Position numbers and translations under genes: made by a program
Shown here: positions 5,545 through 5,656 of the stretch, one piece after another
Layout: each line of letters begins with the position of its first letter
How positions within the stretch are numbered: position 1 is the stretch's first letter
Origin: an uncultured Eubacteriales bacterium
GTDB lineage: Bacteria > Bacillota > Clostridia > Peptostreptococcales > Anaerovoracaceae
Reading direction: 5' to 3'
Assembly (NCBI GenBank): GCA_902766185.1
Contig: CACXCQ010000195.1
Coordinates: forward strand, 1 to 5,656
Length of the DNA stretch: 5,656 nucleotides
Notes under the pieces: generated by a model
The model's input: only the letters and a program-made list of their open reading frames with translations
What the model was told of the DNA's origin: nothing
Database searches by the model: none

Positions 5545-5656
5545 TTATTTCTTGATTTTAACCTTTTTAGCCTTGGACCACTTGGTGTAGACCATTTCGC
5601 CATTGATCTTCTTGTATCCTCTGACCTTGACGGTGTACTTCTTGCCGGCCTTCAGC
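5545..5656 (-). CDS. C-terminal tail of a fibronectin III-like surface protein (partial)
   Basis: The last 36 codons and the TAA stop of a gene that begins outside the window. The visible sequence includes L-K-A-G-K-K-Y-T-V-K-V-R-G-Y-K-K, then G-E-M-V-Y-T-K-W-S, and ends in a Lys-rich run, K-A-K-K-V-K-I-K-K. The Y-T-V-(K/R)-V-R-x-Y ... W-S pattern is the final pair of strands of fibronectin type III-like domains, which commonly close secreted or wall-attached proteins of gut Bacillota and Actinomycetota. A basic tail of this type may bind wall polymers. The rest of the protein and its function are unseen. It is co-directional with the import operon, but the hairpin between them leaves co-transcription open. 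Confidence 0.8.
   Translation of the reverse strand, partial: LKAGKKYTVKVRGYKKINGEMVYTKWSKAKKVKIKK

Overview
The window reads as part of a minus-strand import operon for a metal chelate or tetrapyrrole (iron-siderophore, heme or corrinoid), from a moderately GC-rich Gram-positive anaerobe. A clostridial Bacillota member is the most likely host. The grounds are AGGA/GGAGG-type ribosome sites, a secreted Lys-rich surface protein, a lipoprotein-type binding protein, and the Lys-rich tail of a fibronectin III-like surface protein. The taxonomic call is inference and no species is claimed.

Layout in transcription order (right to left). At 5656-5545 is the C-terminal tail of a surface protein that starts outside the window. 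At 5544-5466 is a 79-base spacer with a perfect 12-bp hairpin. At 5465-2364 is a 1033-residue secreted multidomain protein. It has a signal peptide, a charged disordered stretch, three NEAT-like beta domains in an A-B-A order separated by disordered linkers, and then a piece that matches only the N-terminal lobe of the binding protein encoded next. At 2371-1184, overlapping by 8 bases, is a complete lipoprotein substrate-binding protein. At 1128-28 is a FecCD/BtuC-type permease. At 26-1, one base after the permease stop, is the start of another gene, in the usual place for the ABC ATPase. There is no plus-strand gene, RNA gene, CRISPR array or insertion sequence that I can support. No stretch longer than 300 bases is without a gene.

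Working model (inference): the large protein captures ligand outside the cell with its NEAT-like domains. The membrane-anchored binding protein receives the ligand and delivers it to the permease, which is driven by the ATPase just off the left edge. The most notable feature is that the large protein ends in a half binding-protein: an N-lobe without a C-lobe, split by a 144-residue acidic/Ala-rich disordered insertion. It is encoded directly upstream of, and translationally coupled to, its full-length paralogue. This suggests a docking or handoff module, or a relic of a duplicated fused receptor. The ligand cannot be determined from the sequence.
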